Shown: one piece after another, positions 6,125 through 8,148 of the stretch
How the letters are laid out: each line of letters starts with the position of its first letter
Numbering within the stretch: the first letter of the stretch is position 1
Assembly: GCA_023390635.1 (NCBI GenBank)
Contig: JAEWCM010000145.1
Coordinates: 1 to 8,148 of the forward strand
Length of the DNA stretch: 8,148 nt
Source: Bacillota bacterium
GTDB taxonomy: Bacteria > Bacillota > Desulfitobacteriia > Desulfitobacteriales > Desulfitobacteriaceae
Direction of reading: 5' to 3'
Notes under the pieces: model-generated
The model's database searches: none
Told to the model about the DNA's origin: nothing
The model's input: only the letters and a program-made list of their open reading frames with translations
Made by a program: the position numbers and the translations under genes

Positions 6125-6820
6125 ATGAGTGCTGTTCACGCGTTGCGGGGTGTTGTGGTAGAGCAGCGGAGGTTTATGAGCAAGGTCTATGGCTGGATGT
6201 TTCTGGCTTTGCTTGTAACAGCCTGGGTGGCCTATTATACTGCTAGTTCAGAAGCTCTGCTAAACTGGATTTTTGGCAATGAAGCGGTGTTCTTTGGTTT
6301 ATTAATCGGACAGCTCCTAATTGTGCTTGCTCTTTCCTGGGGAATCGAGAAGCTTTCTGCCGGTGTGGCGACCCTTAGTTTCTTTATATATGCCATTTTA
6401 AACGGATTGACACTTTCCTGTATCTTCTTACTTTATACAGAGGCTTCCATTGCCATGACATTTTTTATCACCGCAGGAACTTTTGGCATCATGGGTGCTT
6501 ATGGCTATTTCACCAAACGGGATCTCACCACCGTCGGCAACCTCTGTTTGATGGGGTTGATCGGGATAATTCTTTCTTCCATCGTTAATTTAGTCTACTA
6601 TAATGCGTTGCTGTACGATATTACTAGCTATGTAGGGGTTTTAGTCTTTGTCGGCCTGACTGCTTATGACACCCAGCGAATAAAGAAATTCAATGAGCGG
6701 AGAAATGAGGGAAGTGCTGAAGATCATAAAGGGGCTATTATGGGGGCGTTAACGCTTTATCTTGATTTCATCAACTTATTCCTCAACCTGCTCAAGATAT
6801 TGGGGAAGATCAAAAGATAA
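6125..6820 (+). CDS. Bax inhibitor-1/YccA-family membrane protein (YbhL-like)
   Basis: A 231-residue protein with seven hydrophobic segments and an N-terminal cytoplasmic stretch ending in RRFMSKVYGWMFLALL, the usual entry to TM1 in this family. Landmarks are LSFFIYAILNGLTLS (84-98), YGYFTKRDLT (126-135), the TM6 signature FVGLTAYDTQRIK with D182, and the C-terminal GALTLYLDFINLFLNLL with D214. D182 and D214 correspond to the Asp pair that acts as the pH-sensitive gate of the Bacillus calcium-leak protein YetJ (family knowledge), so a calcium or proton leak channel is plausible. The sequence looks closer to E. coli YbhL than to YccA. AGGAGG at 6111-6116 lies 8 nt before ATG. The acetyltransferase gene follows after 16 bp, suggesting co-transcription. 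Full length, no missing key residues. Confidence 0.93.
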   Translation: MSAVHALRGVVVEQRRFMSKVYGWMFLALLVTAWVAYYTASSEALLNWIFGNEAVFFGLLIGQLLIVLALSWGIEKLSAGVATLSFFIYAILNGLTLSCIFLLYTEASIAMTFFITAGTFGIMGAYGYFTKRDLTTVGNLCLMGLIGIILSSIVNLVYYNALLYDITSYVGVLVFVGLTAYDTQRIKKFNERRNEGSAEDHKGAIMGALTLYLDFINLFLNLLKILGKIKR

Positions 6821-6836
6821 GGAGAGCATTTTAATA

Positions 6837-7631
6837 ATGACAGTCAAAGTAATTCATGACCCTAATGTAGTTTACGAATTTTTAAAAGATAAGGTAAGGT
6901 ATAACTACATTTATCAATGGAATAATTTAGAGCCTGAGATATGGGAGAAGGTCATTTGTTATGGCCTGTATGCCGATAAAAAGTTAATAGAAATCGCCAT
7001 GCTTAACATGAATTATGAAATTCCGGTGCTCCTTGCTGCCGGTTTTGAGCATGAAAAATATAGTGTAGAATTGGTGGATAGCCTGAAGAGTTTTCTACCG
7101 GCCAGTTTCTATACCCACATTAATAAAAGCATTTTAGCAGAGGTATTTTCTCAGAGCCGGATCAGCGAAGCAGATGAATACATTAACATGGGATTAACTG
7201 TTCTTAAAGAGGGCAGCTCCGCCCCGGAAAGCCTCGTTTCCCGTTTGGGGTACGAGGATCTTCCTGCCATAAAAGAGTTGCTTTCAATCAGTTATCCTGA
7301 GGCGTGGCTGGATGATGAACTTGTACGCCTGAATGAGAATTTTGGAATCTACAGGGATGAGCATCTGATCAGCTTTGCTGGGATACATGCCTATTCCCTC
7401 CAACATCAAGTGGCTGCAGTGGCTCATGTTACCACCCAGCCTGCTTTCAGGGGAAATGGATATGCCGGGTTGGCGGTGGCTGCACTGGTGCAGAGTCTGG
7501 CGAAGCAGATCAGCTATATTGGTCTTAATGTCAAAGCTGACAATTTTCCCGCTATTCACTGTTATAAGAAGCTTGGTTTTGAAGAGTTCGGAAGGTTTGC
7601 CGCCTGTGAAATTACCGGTAACTGTCATTGA
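6837..7631 (+). CDS. GNAT-family N-acetyltransferase with an extra N-terminal domain
   Basis: A 264-residue protein. The C-terminal half (about 130-260) is a GNAT domain that moves an acetyl group from acetyl-CoA to an amine: GYEDLPAIKELL opens the fold, HVTTQPAFRGNGYAGLAVAA (197-216) is the acetyl-CoA pyrophosphate loop with R205, G208 and A210, and ADNFPAIHCYKKLGF (234-248) is motif B with Tyr243. The first 120 residues look like a degenerate second GNAT-like fold without a CoA loop, an arrangement seen in tandem GNAT proteins; this part could bind substrate (inference). The substrate is unknown. An in-frame upstream start at 6762 would overlap the Bax-inhibitor gene by about 60 bp; ATG 6837, preceded by AAGGAG at 6819-6824, is preferred. 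That ribosome site overlaps the stop codon of the gene before, so the two are closely linked. Confidence 0.9.
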   Translation: MTVKVIHDPNVVYEFLKDKVRYNYIYQWNNLEPEIWEKVICYGLYADKKLIEIAMLNMNYEIPVLLAAGFEHEKYSVELVDSLKSFLPASFYTHINKSILAEVFSQSRISEADEYINMGLTVLKEGSSAPESLVSRLGYEDLPAIKELLSISYPEAWLDDELVRLNENFGIYRDEHLISFAGIHAYSLQHQVAAVAHVTTQPAFRGNGYAGLAVAALVQSLAKQISYIGLNVKADNFPAIHCYKKLGFEEFGRFAACEITGNCH

Positions 7632-7663
7632 GATTAGAAAATGGTTGATTCTTTTTTAAGCTT

Positions 7664-7711
7664 ATTTTAAAGCTAATGCGCTTAAATAGTATAAAGAGAT
7701 TTTAAAGCTAA
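7664..7711 (+). repeat. 13-bp direct repeat upstream of the FlxA-like gene
   Basis: ATTTTAAAGCTAA occurs exactly twice, at 7664-7676 and 7699-7711, starts 35 bp apart. A near copy, TTTTTTAAGCTTA, lies just before the first. TTTAAGC (7655-7661) and GCTTAAA (7680-7686) are also inverted. The repeats flank a possible -10 (TATAAA, 7690-7695), so they may bind a regulator. Confidence 0.55.
7668..7695 (+). promoter_or_regulatory. Candidate promoter of the FlxA-like gene, possibly sigma-D-like
   Basis: TAAAGC at 7668 is followed after 15 nt (counted from TAAA) by TAGTATAA at 7687-7694. TAAA with a 15-nt spacer is the layout of flagellar sigma-28/sigma-D promoters, and E. coli flxA is under that sigma factor, but the -10 matches the GCCGATAA consensus only in its ATAA half. 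A sigma-A reading with TATAAA at 7690 lacks a good -35. Confidence 0.25.
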
Positions 7712-7730
7712 AAGAAAGGGAAAGTGAGCC

Positions 7731-8072
7731 ATGGGAATTTCAGCAATCTCCGGGACGACATTTACAGGTAATACGGGATCAAACAACGACAGCCAGATCA
7801 AGCAGTTGGAAAATCAGTTGAAACAACTACAGCAGCAACTGAAAAGAGAGAACCAAAGTAAAGATGACGAAAAAACCAAAGAAATGAAAACTCAGATGAT
7901 TGAGGCGCAGATTGAACTGGTTCAAGCCCAAATTCAACAAATGGAACAAAAGCAGAATGAGCAGAGCATCAGTAATAACAATGCCAAAAAGGATACCAAA
8001 GAAAAGGATCCAGAAACTGAAGCTTCCAACGAACAGCCGACAGCCCAAAATAAAGTGAACTTTCTGGTTTAA
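7731..8072 (+). CDS. FlxA-like coiled-coil protein
   Basis: A 113-residue hydrophilic protein. Residues 1-19 are Gly/Ser/Thr/Asn-rich, residues 20-80 form a predicted coiled coil with leucine/isoleucine heptads (QIKQLENQLKQLQQQLK, then MIEAQIELVQAQIQQMEQK), and the acidic, Asn/Glu-rich tail ends in NKVNFLV. The composition (no Cys, Trp, Tyr or His) and order fit the FlxA-like family, named for a flagellar-regulon gene of E. coli; its role is unknown, and the link to flagella is only by family name. There is no signal peptide or membrane segment. The start ATG follows an AAAGGGAAAGTGAG purine-rich stretch that can serve as ribosome site. It looks like a single-gene unit: its own upstream repeat/promoter region and a very strong terminator 16 bp after its stop. 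Confidence 0.85.
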   Translation: MGISAISGTTFTGNTGSNNDSQIKQLENQLKQLQQQLKRENQSKDDEKTKEMKTQMIEAQIELVQAQIQQMEQKQNEQSISNNNAKKDTKEKDPETEASNEQPTAQNKVNFLV

Positions 8073-8088
8073 GTACAAAAACTAGAAG

Positions 8089-8145
8089 GGTCCCCCCATG
8101 GCAGGTCAATATTGACCTGCCATGGGGGGACCTTTTCTTGCTTGT
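8089..8145. terminator. Strong intrinsic terminator, perfect 44-nt palindrome
   Basis: Bases 8089-8110 are the exact reverse complement of 8111-8132, centred on CAATATTG with no unpaired loop beyond the few bases a hairpin needs. The outer stem is GC-rich (GGTCCCCCC with GGGGGGACC), flanking AAG can pair with TTT through A-U and G-U, and TTTTCTTGCTTGTT follows. It terminates the FlxA-like transcript. On the other strand the hairpin is followed by CTTCTAGTTTTTG, so it may act in both directions. Confidence 0.92.
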
Positions 8146-8148
8146 TAA

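Noticed and set aside
7827..8078. Hydrophobic minus-strand frame opposite the FlxA-like gene
   Set aside because: Its Leu/Phe-rich look is the expected antisense of a Gln/Lys/Glu-rich coiled coil; it has no good ribosome site.

Overview
The window reads as chromosomal DNA from a low-to-mid GC, endospore-lineage Firmicute. A Desulfitobacterium/Desulfosporosinus-type clostridium is my best guess, inferred from protein flavour and strong AGGAGG-type ribosome binding sites; no rRNA or other marker gene is present to prove it. I see no tRNA, rRNA, CRISPR array or phage genes.

Left edge (1-195): the 3' end of an IS3-family (IS150-like) insertion sequence, with the last codons of its transposase, a small hairpin and the right terminal inverted repeat ending in CA at 195. 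Minus-strand block (305-1849): a two-gene operon encoding a VTC/CYTH-type polyphosphate polymerase domain protein followed by a DUF4956 membrane protein. This pair is often accompanied by a CotH-type kinase gene, but none is visible here; the insertion sequence lies just past the 3' end of the pair. Divergent from it, across a 250-bp AT-rich intergenic region with repeated TTTAA-like motifs, is an OmpR-family response regulator and its membrane histidine kinase (2100-4054, ATGA overlap), closed by a strong intrinsic terminator at 4084-4130.

Plus-strand accessory block (4256-7631): five genes in the same direction with good ribosome binding sites and no obvious internal terminator: an unrecognised four-helix membrane protein, a DUF3788 protein, a pentapeptide-repeat protein, a Bax inhibitor-1/YbhL-type seven-helix membrane protein and a GNAT acetyltransferase with an extra N-terminal domain. 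They could be one transcript, but nothing ties them to one pathway. The block is followed by a short region with a 13-bp direct repeat, then a FlxA-like coiled-coil protein gene and a terminator that is a perfect 44-nt palindrome (8089-8132).

The most noteworthy points are: (1) the polyphosphate-polymerase/DUF4956 membrane module next to a divergent two-component system, with an insertion sequence where a third partner might be expected; (2) the pentapeptide-repeat protein, which carries six cysteines at exactly 20-residue spacing, predicting a cysteine column running up the inside of the beta-helix; and (3) the loop-free 44-nt palindrome. I did not find a system that I can call new with confidence.
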